This document shows, piece after piece, positions 30,565-39,813 of a stretch of DNA of 64,000 bases. The notes beneath the pieces were generated by a model that did not search any database, was not told the origin of the DNA, and saw only the letters and a list, made by a program, of their open reading frames with translations. This DNA comes from Candidatus Saccharicenans sp. GTDB lineage: Bacteria; Acidobacteriota; Aminicenantia; Aminicenantales; Saccharicenantaceae. The stretch is from contig JAOAIU010000060.1 of the NCBI GenBank assembly GCA_026414545.1, forward strand, positions 1 to 64,000, written 5' to 3'. Position 1 is the stretch's first letter; each line of letters starts with the position of its first letter. A program made the position numbers and the translations under genes.

Positions 30565-31149
30565 ATGAATACACAGAAGCCAAAGATGGTGCCCGATGAG
30601 GACAAGGACCTGGTGCGCCGCAGTCTCAGAGGTGACAGGCAGGCCTTCGAGCTTCTGGTCACAAAATACCAGCAGCCGCTGTTCAACTATTTTGGCCGGC
30701 TGGTGCAGGAGAGAGAATTGAGCCAAGACTTTACCCAGGAGGTTTTTTTGAGAGCCTATGCCGCGTTACATACCTACAAGGAAAAATACCAGTTTTCCAC
30801 CTGGCTCTTCCGGATTGCTTCCAACCTGCTCATCGACCACTGGCGAAAAAAGAAACTTTCCCTGGTGTCGATCGACGCCGAAGTGGATAGCGAGGACCAC
30901 CGGCCACTGCAGCTTCCCGATTACGAGCCGCCGGTTTCGGAAGCTTATGAAAAAAGGGAACTTATGGAGAAAATCGAGCTGGCCATAAGCCGGCTCCCGG
31001 AGGCCCTGAGAGAACTGTTCGTCCTCAGACATATGAATGATTTTTCATATGAAGAAATCGCCGCCATCAAGCGCTTGCCGGTGGGCACGGTCAAGAACCG
31101 GGTTTTTCAGGCCCGGGAATTGCTCCGGTCCAGACTGGAGGAAAGATGA
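30565..31149 (+). CDS. ECF-type RNA polymerase sigma factor
   Basis: 194 residues. Region 2 is visible (FELLVTKYQQPLFNYF ... LSQDFTQEVFLRAYAAL ... FSTWLFRIASNLLIDHWRK) and region 4 carries the helix-turn-helix FSYEEIAAIKRLPVGTVKNRV. It directs RNA polymerase to alternative promoters, probably for envelope functions given its neighbours lolA and a membrane protein. The gene overlaps the anti-sigma gene by four bases, typical of a coupled sigma/anti-sigma pair. Weak ribosome site. Confidence 0.92.
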   Translation: MNTQKPKMVPDEDKDLVRRSLRGDRQAFELLVTKYQQPLFNYFGRLVQERELSQDFTQEVFLRAYAALHTYKEKYQFSTWLFRIASNLLIDHWRKKKLSLVSIDAEVDSEDHRPLQLPDYEPPVSEAYEKRELMEKIELAISRLPEALRELFVLRHMNDFSYEEIAAIKRLPVGTVKNRVFQARELLRSRLEER

Positions 31150-31724
31150 GTTGCCCGGAACTGGCTTCGATCTATGCTTACCTGGAGGATGAGTTATCGG
31201 CCGAAGACCGGAGGCAGCTGGAGGAACATCTGAAAACCTGCCCCGCTTGCCGGCGCTTGCTGGCCGACCGCCGTATCTTCCTGGAAGCCAGCTCCAGCCT
31301 CCCGGAACTGGAATTGCCCCCCGGCTTTTCCCGGCGGGTGATGACCTGTCTGCCGCCGCTAAAATCCCCATTCAGGCTGTGGTTGTGGCTGGCCGGGGGA
31401 GCTTATCTGCTGTTCAGCCTGGTGGTGATCGGCCTGGCCCTGGGCACCAGGACTTCACTCTTCCCGGTCTGCTTGCAAATCTTTAAGAGCCTATATAACC
31501 TGGCCGCCGACCTGAGTAGCCTGATCATCGGGCTTAGTCAACAAGCTTACGGGCTAATCAAAGCCCTGCGCATCCTGGTCGGGGTAGTGGCCGGGTTGTT
31601 AATCGATGTTTTCCCGGCCGGCAGCCTGGGGCTGGCCGCTCTGGTTCTGGGCGGAGCCCTGAGCCTGGTGCTGCTCTGGCCCCTGCTGAGGTCGGTAAAT
31701 TATCTGACAGGAGACAAGAAATGA
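31146..31724 (+). CDS. Membrane anti-sigma factor with zinc-finger (zf-HC2) domain
   Basis: 192 residues. N-terminal zf-HC2 motif with Cys3 and HLKTCPACRR (His-x3-Cys-x2-Cys, about 28-37), which binds the ECF sigma factor. This is followed by membrane spans (about 78-100 and two more before residue 185). It probably sequesters the sigma factor encoded immediately upstream at the inner membrane. Overlaps both neighbours by four bases. Confidence 0.88.
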   Translation: MSCPELASIYAYLEDELSAEDRRQLEEHLKTCPACRRLLADRRIFLEASSSLPELELPPGFSRRVMTCLPPLKSPFRLWLWLAGGAYLLFSLVVIGLALGTRTSLFPVCLQIFKSLYNLAADLSSLIIGLSQQAYGLIKALRILVGVVAGLLIDVFPAGSLGLAALVLGGALSLVLLWPLLRSVNYLTGDKK

Positions 31725-32677
31725 ATCGAATAAAAAATAGCCTTGCCCTTCCCGCCAGACTGGCGGCCATAACCGCGATGGTCATAATCCTGAGCGGAAC
31801 AGCCTCGGCCGCCTGGTACAAGTTCGACCGGACAGTTCGGCCCACCTATAAGGAAGAAATAATCATTTCGCCTTCCGAAACCCAGAAGAACGTCCTGTCC
31901 TTCGGCGGCCGGGTGGTGGTAGAAGGAAAGGTCGAAGAAAGCGTGGTGGTTTTCGGCGGTGAGATTATTGTCAGCGGCCAGGTCGGCCGGTCGGTGGTGG
32001 GCTTCGGCAGCAAGGTGACCGTCAGGTCCACGGCTATCATCCAGGAAGACCTGGTGGTTCTGGGAGGCACCCTGGAGAAGGAACCCGGCTGCACCATAGG
32101 TCAGGACACGGTCTTCATCCCGACCGGCGGAAAGTTGGCCTCAGAATTGTTCCGCAAGGGAATTTTCTTTCAACTGGGAACTTTCTTCTTAGCCTTAAAA
32201 CTGCTGTCCCTTTTCTTCGGGATTCTGCTGACCATTTTTGTGGTCGGGGTGTTCCCCAGGCAGATTTATTTTGCCGCCGGAAAAATCCGCAGCGATTTCT
32301 GGCCGACCCTGGGCACGGGTCTATTGGCCGTCATTATCTATGCCGGATTGATCCTCCTGTCGGTATTGCTGTTCTTTGTGATCATCGGCATCCCGCTCCT
32401 GTTTATGGTTATTTTTGCTGGCCTCATCCTGAAGGTTTTTGGCGGGACGGCCTTTTCCTATTTCTTCGGCGAATCATTCCTCAGGGCCGTGGGCGTGAAG
32501 AAAATGCCCCATATCATCTGGACGGCGGTTATCGGTCTGGTCATCTTGACTTTCCTTGGCCTGGTCCCGGTACTGGGTTTCATTTTTTCTCTGGTGGTTA
32601 GCCTGGTCGGCTGGGGAGTGGCCCTCAGAACCCGGTTCGGCACATTGGACAACTGGTTTGCCCGCCATCAATCCTGA
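31721..32677 (+). CDS. Membrane protein with bactofilin-like beta-repeat domain
   Basis: 318 residues. Signal peptide (1-30). Residues about 50-135 form short repeats (GGRVVVEGKVEESVVVFGGEIIVSGQVGRSVVGFG; sub-motifs VVVEGKVEESVVVFGG and IIVSGQVGRSVVGFG) like the polymer-forming bactofilin beta-helix. Four to five membrane spans then follow (about 150-310) with glycine and proline-rich turns. Last gene of the sigma/anti-sigma group, thus a probable effector of that envelope regulon. Exact role unknown. Confidence 0.78.
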   Translation: MNRIKNSLALPARLAAITAMVIILSGTASAAWYKFDRTVRPTYKEEIIISPSETQKNVLSFGGRVVVEGKVEESVVVFGGEIIVSGQVGRSVVGFGSKVTVRSTAIIQEDLVVLGGTLEKEPGCTIGQDTVFIPTGGKLASELFRKGIFFQLGTFFLALKLLSLFFGILLTIFVVGVFPRQIYFAAGKIRSDFWPTLGTGLLAVIIYAGLILLSVLLFFVIIGIPLLFMVIFAGLILKVFGGTAFSYFFGESFLRAVGVKKMPHIIWTAVIGLVILTFLGLVPVLGFIFSLVVSLVGWGVALRTRFGTLDNWFARHQS

Positions 32678-32794
32678 AAGGGTACGGGAGCAAACTCAAT
32701 AAACCGAACACCTTGAATTCAGTTCTGGTCGGACAGCCTGTCGGAAAGTTTGAGGGCAAAGGCCTGCGAAAAAACCCGCTCGAGCAACCGGCGG

Positions 32795-33352
32795 TCAGGC
32801 CTGCATTATTTCTTTTTCCTTGGCCGCAGCCACTTCCTCAGCCTGCTTGATGTACTGGTCCAGCAGCTCCTGCAGCTTCTCCAGGCCCTGGAACTTGTCA
32901 TCTTCGGTAATCTTCTTGTCTTTTTCCAGTTTTTCAATGTATTCCTTGCTTTCCCGACGCATGTTCCGCAGGGCAGTTTTTTCTTCCTCCAGCATCTTGC
33001 TGACTTTCTTGGCCAGTTCCCGGCGCCGCTCCTCATCCAGGGGAGGCACCGGGACCTTGATTACCCGCCCGTCATTGATGGGGTTAAAACCGAAATCGGA
33101 AGAGCGGATAGCTTTTTCCACGGCTTCCATCAGGGTGGGGTCCCAGGGCTGCACGGTGATCAAGGTCGGGTCGGGCACTCCGATGGTGGCCACCTGATTG
33201 ATGGGAGTCGGCGTCCCGTAGTACATGACCTTGATATCCTCGAAGATGCTGATATTGGCCCGGCCGGTGCGGAGCTTGCTGATTTCTTTGCGGAAATGTT
33301 CGATGGAGGTTTTCATCTTCTTTTCCAGGTCTTTCAAGACATCTTTCACCAT
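32795..33352 (-). CDS. frr: Ribosome recycling factor
   Basis: 185 residues, normal length. The hairpin coiled-coil protein carries HFRKEISKLRTGRANISIFE (about 19-38), GVPDPTLITVQPWDP and PPLDEERRRELAKKVSKMLEE. With EF-G it splits post-termination ribosomes. It is the last gene of the translation operon rplM-rpsI-rpsB-tsf-pyrH-frr, 34 nt behind pyrH. Confidence 0.97.
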   Translation of the reverse strand: MVKDVLKDLEKKMKTSIEHFRKEISKLRTGRANISIFEDIKVMYYGTPTPINQVATIGVPDPTLITVQPWDPTLMEAVEKAIRSSDFGFNPINDGRVIKVPVPPLDEERRRELAKKVSKMLEEEKTALRNMRRESKEYIEKLEKDKKITEDDKFQGLEKLQELLDQYIKQAEEVAAAKEKEIMQA

Positions 33353-33386
33353 GAGGCTCCTCCTTGATAGAAATCTGGGAAAGGTT

Positions 33387-34106
33387 TCAGGATACCCTGG
33401 TCCCGACCTTTTCGCCCAGGACGGCCTTCTTGATGTTGCCGGGAACGTTCAGGTTAAAGATTATTATCGGCAGGCTGTTATCCTTACAGAGGGTTATGGC
33501 TGTGCTGTCCATCACCTTGAGCTCCTGCTGGATGACTTCGAGGAACTTGATGGAATCGAACCTGGTGGCCCCGGCTTCCACCATCGGGTCGGCGCTGTAA
33601 ACTCCGTCCACCTTGGTGGCTTTTAATATGACTTCCGCCTTGATTTCCAGAGCCCTGAGCACAGCTGCGGTATCGGTGGTAAAATAGGGGCTGCCCAGCC
33701 CGGCGGTGAAGATAATCACCCGTCTCTTTTCCAGGTGCCGGAGGACCCGGCGCCGGATGAAGGGCTCGGCCACGGCCCTGATCTCAAGGGCCGAAATCAG
33801 GCGGGTGTTGACTCCTTCCTTTTCCAGGGCATCCTGGAGGGCCAGACCGTTGATAACCGTAGACAGCAGCCCGATGTGGTCGGCTGCCACCCGGTCCATG
33901 CCTTCGGCCACTCCCCTTGACCCGCGGAAGATGTTGCCGCCACCGATCATGACGGCCACATCCACTCCCAGTTCGTGAACCTGCTTGATTTCGCGGGCGA
34001 TAGCCAGGGTTCTCTTGAAATCTATGCCGTAGGGCAGTTCTCCCAGCAGCGCTTCACCCGATAGCTTCAGCAGCACTCGCCTGTAAGCCGGCTTGCCCTC
34101 GTCCAT
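33387..34106 (-). CDS. pyrH: UMP kinase
   Basis: 239 residues. The amino acid kinase fold shows [12 protein letters not shown] (about 11-22), [11 protein letters not shown] (about 54-64), [15 protein letters not shown] (about 78-92) and the [32 protein letters not shown] region (motif [10 protein letters not shown]). It makes UDP from UMP in pyrimidine synthesis. The tsf-pyrH-frr order is standard in bacteria. It follows tsf by 16 nt. Confidence 0.97.
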   Translation of the reverse strand: MDEGKPAYRRVLLKLSGEALLGELPYGIDFKRTLAIAREIKQVHELGVDVAVMIGGGNIFRGSRGVAEGMDRVAADHIGLLSTVINGLALQDALEKEGVNTRLISALEIRAVAEPFIRRRVLRHLEKRRVIIFTAGLGSPYFTTDTAAVLRALEIKAEVILKATKVDGVYSADPMVEAGATRFDSIKFLEVIQQELKVMDSTAITLCKDNSLPIIIFNLNVPGNIKKAVLGEKVGTRVS

Positions 34107-34122
34107 TCTTTTTTATCGCTTC

Positions 34123-34722
34123 TTAATATTTGCCGATTTCAAAGCGAACAAAACGCCTGACCTTGATGTTCTCGCCAAACTTGGAGATATGGCTGTTAAC
34201 CAGATCCCTGACCTTTATTTTATCATCCCTGATATATGGCTGGTCAAGCAAACAAACTTCCTCAAAGAATTTTCCCAGCTTGCCTTCAATTATCTTTTCT
34301 ATAATCTGGGGCGGTTTCTTGGTATCCTGGATCTGAGCCCGGATTATTTCTTTTTCTCTCTCGATCACTTCGGGCGGGACATCCTCGGGCGAAATGTACT
34401 GCGGATTGGAAGCGGCCACCTGCATGGCCAGGTTCTTGACCAGTTCCTTGAACTCTTCGTTCCTGGCCACGAAGTCGGTCTCGCAGTTAACCTCGATCAG
34501 GACGCCGAGGCGGTTGGTGGCATGGACGTAAGCCCCCACCGCTCCGTCTGCGGCCGTCCGCTCAGCCTTATCCTGGGCCCGGGCATGGCCCTTTTTCCGC
34601 AGGATCTCGATGGCCTTTTCCATGTCGCCACCGGCTTCCTGCAGGGCTTCCTTGCATTCCATCATCCCGATGCCGGTTCTATCTCTCAGGGCTTTGACCT
34701 GTTCAGCTTTAATATCTGCCAT
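34123..34722 (-). CDS. tsf: Translation elongation factor Ts (short form)
   Basis: 199 residues, short compared with about 280 in E. coli but like the Thermus-type form with one core domain. Hallmarks: VKALRDRTGIGMMECKEAL (about 9-27), LVEVNCETDFVAR-like stretch (LIEVNCETDFVARNEEF) and KIKVRDLVNSHISKFGENIKV. It exchanges GDP for GTP on EF-Tu. Located between rpsB and pyrH as usual. Confidence 0.96.
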   Translation of the reverse strand: MADIKAEQVKALRDRTGIGMMECKEALQEAGGDMEKAIEILRKKGHARAQDKAERTAADGAVGAYVHATNRLGVLIEVNCETDFVARNEEFKELVKNLAMQVAASNPQYISPEDVPPEVIEREKEIIRAQIQDTKKPPQIIEKIIEGKLGKFFEEVCLLDQPYIRDDKIKVRDLVNSHISKFGENIKVRRFVRFEIGKY

Positions 34723-34744
34723 ATCTATCTCCTTTAGCAGCCAG

Positions 34745-35530
34745 TTATTCGTTTTCGCTGCCGGGTTCGGTTCTCGGTTCAGACTCGGCCGGCTGGGTTT
34801 CGGCTGCAGCTTCCTCTTTCTTTTCTTCCATCATACCCTGGGCTAGTCGGGCTTTCTTACCCTCGATGATGGCCTCGGCTACTTTGGAGGCAAACAGCTC
34901 AATGGCCCGGACGGCGTCATCGTTGCCGGGAATGGGATAATCGATGCCCTCCGGGTCGCCGTTAGTATCGACCACGGCCACGATGGGAATTCTCATCTTC
35001 CTGGCCTCGGCAATGGCAATCTCTTCCTTGGAAGAATCAATGATGAAAACGGCCCCGGGCAGCTCGGTCAGGGTCTTCAGCCCGCCCAGGTTTTTCTGGA
35101 GCTTGCGGAATACTTTTTCCTTTCGGGACTGCTCTTTCTTGGACAGAAGCTCCCAGCGGCCGTCCTCCCGCATCTCTTCCATCTCCACCAGCTTGTCCAC
35201 GCTGTTGCGGATAACCTTGAAATTGGTCAACAGGCCGCCCAGCCAGCGCTGGTTGACGTAGCTGGATTCGCACTTCAGGGCGTAATCCCGGATTATATCC
35301 TGGGCCTGCTTTTTGGTGCCGACAAATAGAATCTGCCGGTCGCTCTCGGCCACGCTCTTAACAAACTGCAGGGCTTCCTTAAAGCTTTTTATCGTTTTCT
35401 GCAGGTCGATGATGTAAATCCCGTTTCTCTGACCGAAGATGTATTCCTTCATCTTCGGGTTCCAGCGTCTGGTTTGATGACCGAAGTGAACGCCAGCTTC
35501 CAAGAGCTCTTTCATTGTTACTGAAACCAA
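34745..35530 (-). CDS. rpsB: 30S ribosomal protein S2
   Basis: 261 residues. [20 protein letters not shown] and IYIIDLQKT blocks at the N-terminus, [10 protein letters not shown] and [21 protein letters not shown] further on. The start is TTG 35530 with GGGAGG upstream; the product then aligns with E. coli S2 from its first residue. The acidic tail after about residue 235 (E-rich, [18 protein letters not shown]) is longer than a core S2. Bound S1 and the 30S head are its partners. Confidence 0.97.
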   Translation of the reverse strand: MVSVTMKELLEAGVHFGHQTRRWNPKMKEYIFGQRNGIYIIDLQKTIKSFKEALQFVKSVAESDRQILFVGTKKQAQDIIRDYALKCESSYVNQRWLGGLLTNFKVIRNSVDKLVEMEEMREDGRWELLSKKEQSRKEKVFRKLQKNLGGLKTLTELPGAVFIIDSSKEEIAIAEARKMRIPIVAVVDTNGDPEGIDYPIPGNDDAVRAIELFASKVAEAIIEGKKARLAQGMMEEKKEEAAAETQPAESEPRTEPGSENE

Positions 35531-35554
35531 AGGACTTCCTCCCTTTCCCGGACT

Positions 35555-35959
35555 TTATCTCTTGTGGTACTGCGGTGCCTTCCTGGCAGCCAGCAGGCCG
35601 TATTTCTTCCGTTCCTTGATCCTGGAATCTCTGGTCAACAGGCTGGCGTTGCGCAGCACCGGCCTCAATTCCCGGTTGAATTCGACCAGAGCCCTGGCTA
35701 TGCCCAGCCGGATGGCCTCGGCCTGTCCCCGGAGTCCTCCGCCTTCAATTCTCATGAAAATATCGAACTTGTTCTCAGTCTCGGTGACCATCAGCGGCTG
35801 ACGGATGGTGTAGCGCAGGGATTCCAGCTTGAAGTACTCCTCAAAAGGTCGGAGTTTTTTATTGACCACCAGAGTGATATCACCCTTGCCCGACCTCAGG
35901 AAGACCCGGGCAATGGCGTTTTTTCTTTTGCCTGTTCCATAATACTGAATCAGACTCAA
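35555..35959 (-). CDS. rpsI: 30S ribosomal protein S9
   Basis: 134 residues. Starts [17 protein letters not shown] and ends with the conserved [25 protein letters not shown] (final part [17 protein letters not shown]), whose C-terminal Arg reaches the P-site tRNA. TTG start at 35959 right behind AGGAGG. The frame before the TTG has no better start. Follows rplM by eight bases. Confidence 0.97.
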   Translation of the reverse strand: MSLIQYYGTGKRKNAIARVFLRSGKGDITLVVNKKLRPFEEYFKLESLRYTIRQPLMVTETENKFDIFMRIEGGGLRGQAEAIRLGIARALVEFNRELRPVLRNASLLTRDSRIKERKKYGLLAARKAPQYHKR

Positions 35960-35967
35960 GGTGCCTC

Positions 35968-36396
35968 CTAAAACTTATATTCCTCAGGATTCTGGGCCTG
36001 GTGGGGATGTTCGGGACCCCGGTAGACTTTCAGCTTCTTTATTATGGACCGGCCCAGCTTATTCTTAGGGATCATTCCCCAGACAGCTTTCCTGATGACT
36101 TCTTCCGGCTTGGTCTCAAGCATTTCTTTGAGCTTCTTCTCCTTGATGCCACCCGGATACTGGGAATGATGATAATAAATCTTGTCTTCCAGCTTATTGC
36201 CTGTAACTTTAATCTTCTCAGCGTTGACCACGACCACAAAATCACCAACGTCGGCGCTGGGAGCGAACTGAGGTTTATTCTTGCCTCTCAACAGAACGGC
36301 AATTTCTGTTGCCAGGCGGCCCAGAATCTGGCCGTCGGCATTTATCAGCCACCACTTCTGTTGAACTTCTTCTTTTTTTGGATGATAAGTCTTCAT
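35968..36396 (-). CDS. rplM: 50S ribosomal protein L13
   Basis: 142 residues. [16 protein letters not shown] (about 14-29), [24 protein letters not shown], and [23 protein letters not shown] (motif [13 protein letters not shown]) are all characteristic. An early 50S assembly protein. First gene of the translation operon; promoter at 36442-36470. Confidence 0.97.
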   Translation of the reverse strand: MKTYHPKKEEVQQKWWLINADGQILGRLATEIAVLLRGKNKPQFAPSADVGDFVVVVNAEKIKVTGNKLEDKIYYHHSQYPGGIKEKKLKEMLETKPEEVIRKAVWGMIPKNKLGRSIIKKLKVYRGPEHPHQAQNPEEYKF

Positions 36397-36441
36397 TTTC
36401 CAACCTTGCCTTATGAAAAAATATGGCTAATTTGATGAATA

Positions 36442-36470
36442 AAGATACTAAATAACGCCTAAATTGTCAA
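36442..36470 (-). promoter_or_regulatory. Promoter of the rplM-rpsI-rpsB-tsf-pyrH-frr operon
   Basis: Minus strand perfect TTGACA (36465-36470), 17 bp, TATCTT (36442-36447). The predicted start near 36435 leaves a leader of about 39 nt. Confidence 0.85.
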
Positions 36471-36522
36471 CCGGCCGAGGCTATTAATTGTAGCCTTTTT
36501 GCCCTGTAAATTCAAGTATGTA

Positions 36523-37194
36523 TTAAACATAGTAGAATTTCCGGCGCCGGCGCAGGGCCGGAAGGACCATGGACAAACCGGCCAGGAAACCGCCAATATG
36601 GGCAAACCAGGCCACCCCGCCCCCCAGGCCAATGTTAGAAACCTGCAGAACAAACCACAGGCCAAGCAGCACCCAGGCCGGAACATAAATTACCGTTATG
36701 TAAAAAAACAGGAAAACCAGCGTCTTGACCCGGGCTGAGGGAAAAAGCACCAGGTAGGCTCCAAGCAACCCGGCGATGGCCCCGCTGGCTCCGATCATCG
36801 GAATGCGAGAATTGGGATAGACTGCTACCTGCAGAAGGGAAGCGGTCACCCCGCAGGCCAGGTAGAATAACACAAATTTTACCGGGCCCAGAAAATCCTC
36901 GACGTTGTTGCCGAATATCCAGAGGTAGAGCATGTTTCCTATGAGGTGTAACAGGCTGCCGTGAAGGAACATTCCAGTGATCAGGCTCAGCGGCCAGAAT
37001 ATCCTGGGAACAGCCGCCGCCCCTTCCCAGTGGGTGATCTCATAGGGTATGATGCCAAACCTCAGGACATGGTACTCCAGCCCCTGAGGAGATAGTACCT
37101 GATACAGAAACACCAGGCAGTTCACAACAATCAGGATGATAGTGATGACGGGCACCCTTAAGGTGGGGTTCTCGTCTTTGAGAGGAATGAACAT
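36523..37194 (-). CDS. Rhomboid-family intramembrane serine protease
   Basis: 223 residues with about six membrane spans. Catalytic Ser137 in IGASGAIAGLLGAY and His199 in FAHIGGFLAGL; HLIGNMLYLWIFG (83-95) carries the conserved His and Asn of the oxyanion region. Cleaves substrates within membrane helices; the target is unknown. The short basic tail is cytoplasmic. Monocistronic candidate, 61 nt beyond the TPR lipoprotein gene and its terminator. Confidence 0.93.
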   Translation of the reverse strand: MFIPLKDENPTLRVPVITIILIVVNCLVFLYQVLSPQGLEYHVLRFGIIPYEITHWEGAAAVPRIFWPLSLITGMFLHGSLLHLIGNMLYLWIFGNNVEDFLGPVKFVLFYLACGVTASLLQVAVYPNSRIPMIGASGAIAGLLGAYLVLFPSARVKTLVFLFFYITVIYVPAWVLLGLWFVLQVSNIGLGGGVAWFAHIGGFLAGLSMVLPALRRRRKFYYV

Positions 37195-37202
37195 CTAAGC
37201 AA

Positions 37203-37240
37203 AATAAAAAGGGGGCAGACGGTTTCTCCCATCTGCCCCC
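37203..37240 (-). terminator. Terminator of the TPR lipoprotein gene
   Basis: Stem GGGGGCAGA (37211-37219) / TCTGCCCCC (37232-37240), then on the minus strand TTTTTATT. It lies 15 bases beyond the stop codon at 37255. Confidence 0.85.
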
Positions 37241-37254
37241 CAAAATAAAGGCTA

Positions 37255-38265
37255 TTATTTAACTCCCTTGAGTTCTTCCTCAAGTTTCTTTTTCTCGGCC
37301 GCTCTCTTTCTCAGTTCCTGGAACTTCTCGATATTCTTCTGACCTTCAGCAGTGTACCTGGCAGCCTTGTCAGGTTCCAGTTTGGCCAGGACTGACTGAT
37401 AAAGAACGCTCAGCCAGCTATAGGGCTCTGGGTAGTTGGGGTCGAGATCCCTGGCCTTTTCTATGGCCTGAAGAGCATCGCGGGCGATAGCCAGTCTTTC
37501 AGCCTCGGGCACAATCTGAAAACGGTAAGCCCGGCTCCAGCGATTAACTCCCTTGGCCAGCCAGGCCTGGGGATTCTGCGGGTCGAGGGCAATTCTCTTC
37601 TCCCAGAACATATTGGCTTTGTCAAAATTCTCAATGGCCCCTTCCAGGTTCTGCTCGGAAACCGGCAGGTGTTCATAGTAGTTAGCGGCATAAGCATAAC
37701 CCATCGGGTTTTCCGGGTCAGCCTCGATGCGGCGCAGGTACATGGTTTCGGCCTTCTTGGCCGCATCCGGGATTTCGCCGGCATAGCGGCTGTAGAACTC
37801 AGCGACAACGTAGAAGTTGTCCATGTTCTGCGGGTCGAGTTCCAGAATCCGCAGGTAGAGTTTTTCGGCCTCGGGGAATCTTCTCAGCTTGTCGTACATA
37901 TCGCCCAGGGAGTAGATAATGTCCTTGTTGTTGGGCTCAATTTCCAGAGCCTTGTTCAGGGCTTCCAGGGCCTTTTTCTCCAGCTCCTTGTTCAGGGCGG
38001 ACTCAACACCGGGTTTGTAAAGCTGCTTGTAGCTTTCGCCGATATACCGGTAAGCCTGAACCAGGTCAGGCCTGTATTTCAAGGCCAGCTCGTATTCGGC
38101 CACTGCATTCCGGTATTTGCCTTCTCTGAACAGGTTGTTGGCTCTCTTAAAATGATAATTTGCCTGCAAATTGTTAACCTTAAGCTTCTCGCAACTGGTG
38201 GCGGTCACAAGAACAGCCAAGGCTAAAAGGATAACTGCCAAGCCGTTTATCCTCTGACGAGTCAT
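37255..38265 (-). CDS. TPR lipoprotein
   Basis: 336 residues. Signal (MTRQRINGLAVILLALAVL; core ILLALAVLVTATS) with Cys25 in TATSC as probable lipidation site. Long tetratricopeptide array: HFKRANNLFREGKYRNAVAEYELALKYRPDL at about 36-65 (core GKYRNAVAEYELALKYRPD), EALNKALEIEPNNKDIIYSLGDMYDKLRRFPEAEKLYL and three further units. ATG 38265 is preceded by AAGGAGGTC; an adjacent ATG one codon earlier is possible. Likely an outer-membrane or periplasmic assembly scaffold. Confidence 0.88.
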   Translation of the reverse strand: MTRQRINGLAVILLALAVLVTATSCEKLKVNNLQANYHFKRANNLFREGKYRNAVAEYELALKYRPDLVQAYRYIGESYKQLYKPGVESALNKELEKKALEALNKALEIEPNNKDIIYSLGDMYDKLRRFPEAEKLYLRILELDPQNMDNFYVVAEFYSRYAGEIPDAAKKAETMYLRRIEADPENPMGYAYAANYYEHLPVSEQNLEGAIENFDKANMFWEKRIALDPQNPQAWLAKGVNRWSRAYRFQIVPEAERLAIARDALQAIEKARDLDPNYPEPYSWLSVLYQSVLAKLEPDKAARYTAEGQKNIEKFQELRKRAAEKKKLEEELKGVK

Positions 38266-38308
38266 CATGACCTCCTTAAACATCTGGTCTTCAGACAATT
38301 AGAAATAT

Positions 38309-38337
38309 TTTATATAAGATTAAGGTCATAAAGTCAA
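38309..38337 (-). promoter_or_regulatory. Promoter of the TPR lipoprotein gene
   Basis: Minus strand TTGACT (38332-38337), 17 bp, TATAAA (38309-38314). Confidence 0.8.
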
Positions 38338-38459
38338 GAAAAAATGGAACATTTGCCTTGTGGTCTGTTCGCTTTTTCAGCCTCAATATCTAACAACCTG
38401 GTTAAGACCGGCCCCAACCCGGCACTGCGGGTCACGGCATCCAAATTACGGCCAGCGAT

Positions 38460-39791
38460 TCAACTTTTTCTCAGATGAAATCTGATTGGCGTCCCTGCGA
38501 AACCAAACTGGCGCCTGAAGGTATCGGCCAGGAATTTCTCATAGGCCGGAAGCAGCGGAGCCCGGCCATGACCGAAAAGGACAAAAGTCGGGGGCCGAAC
38601 TCCTTTCTGCACGATGTATTTAACCTTAAGAGTTGACCCATCTCTGGTCTTGGGCGGATAATCACGGGAAAATTTTTCCCAGAACCTGTTAAGGAGTGGG
38701 GTGTCCACCTTCCTGGAGGCCGACTGGTAGACTTCCTCTGCCAGGTCCAGGATTCTGGTCACCCGCTGTCCGGTCAGGGCCGAAACGAAAACCAGCGGCG
38801 CGTAATCCACAAAATTAAGGCGGCTGAAGACGTGTTCCTGTACTTCCTTCGGGTTAACCCGCTGCCTTTCCGCCAGGTCCCACTTGTTCAGGGCTATCAG
38901 CATGGGCTTGCCCGATTTATGGGCCAGGCCGGCGATATGGGCGTCCTGGCGGGTGGGAAATTCCTGGACATCCAGCACCAGACAGATGACATCAGCTTCC
39001 TCGATATTTCTCTGGGCCCTGATGATGCCGGCCTTTTCCCTGGAATCTTTTGTTCCGCTGAACTTCCTGATGCCGGCCGTGTCCACCAGGCAATAACTCT
39101 TTTTATTCCTGGTAATCAGGGTATCGACGCTATCCCTGGTGGTGCCGGGAATTTCTGAGACCAGCAATCTTTCTTCACCGCACAGGCGGTTGACCAGCGA
39201 CGATTTGCCGACATTGATCCGGCCAACGATGGCAATCTTCAGGGGCTTGGGGACAGGCTCCGAAGGCTCCTCCGCTCCCGGTCGGGCCGGCAAAAATTCC
39301 CTGATTTTCTCTTTCAGGTATTCCAGGTTGAGCTTGTGTTCGGCTGAAATGGTGATGAAATCTTTTATCCCCAGGCGGTAATACTCTGACAGGTCGGGGT
39401 CGGCTTCGGGCGTATCGACCTTGTTGACTACAGGGAGTAAAGGCCGGCCGTACTTCTTTATTTCCAGAAAAAGTTCCTCCTCTCCCCCGCTCAGGGGCCG
39501 CTTGCTATCAAAAAGGAAAATTAACAGGTCGGCCGAACGGGCCGCCTCCAGGGCCTTGTCTCTGACCTTGGCGGAAATGGGGTCCACCCGGCCATCGGCA
39601 AATCCGCCCGTATCCACCAGCAGAAACTCGCGGTCATCAATCCTGGCCACTCCCGTTATCAGGTCCCGGGTCATTCCGGGAAGAGAATGGACCAGGGCTT
39701 TCTTCTGGCCCAGCAGCCGGTTGAAAAGGGTGGATTTGCCGGCATTGGGGTAACCGAGGATTACCACGCGGGGCAGTTTTTTATGCTTCAT
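38460..39791 (-). CDS. der: Ribosome-assembly GTPase Der (EngA)
   Basis: 443 residues with two tandem GTPase domains. G1 of the first is GYPNAGKST (13-21), of the second GRINVGKSS. VDTGGF and VDTAGI Switch II motifs and two N-K-x-D boxes (NKVD, NKWD) are present, followed by a KH-like domain ending FLADTFRRQFGFAGTPIRF. Needed for 50S subunit maturation. It follows the GerMN gene by 22 nt. Confidence 0.96.
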   Translation of the reverse strand: MKHKKLPRVVILGYPNAGKSTLFNRLLGQKKALVHSLPGMTRDLITGVARIDDREFLLVDTGGFADGRVDPISAKVRDKALEAARSADLLIFLFDSKRPLSGGEEELFLEIKKYGRPLLPVVNKVDTPEADPDLSEYYRLGIKDFITISAEHKLNLEYLKEKIREFLPARPGAEEPSEPVPKPLKIAIVGRINVGKSSLVNRLCGEERLLVSEIPGTTRDSVDTLITRNKKSYCLVDTAGIRKFSGTKDSREKAGIIRAQRNIEEADVICLVLDVQEFPTRQDAHIAGLAHKSGKPMLIALNKWDLAERQRVNPKEVQEHVFSRLNFVDYAPLVFVSALTGQRVTRILDLAEEVYQSASRKVDTPLLNRFWEKFSRDYPPKTRDGSTLKVKYIVQKGVRPPTFVLFGHGRAPLLPAYEKFLADTFRRQFGFAGTPIRFHLRKS

Positions 39792-39813
39792 TTATGGAAT
39801 TAATAAAAGATAA

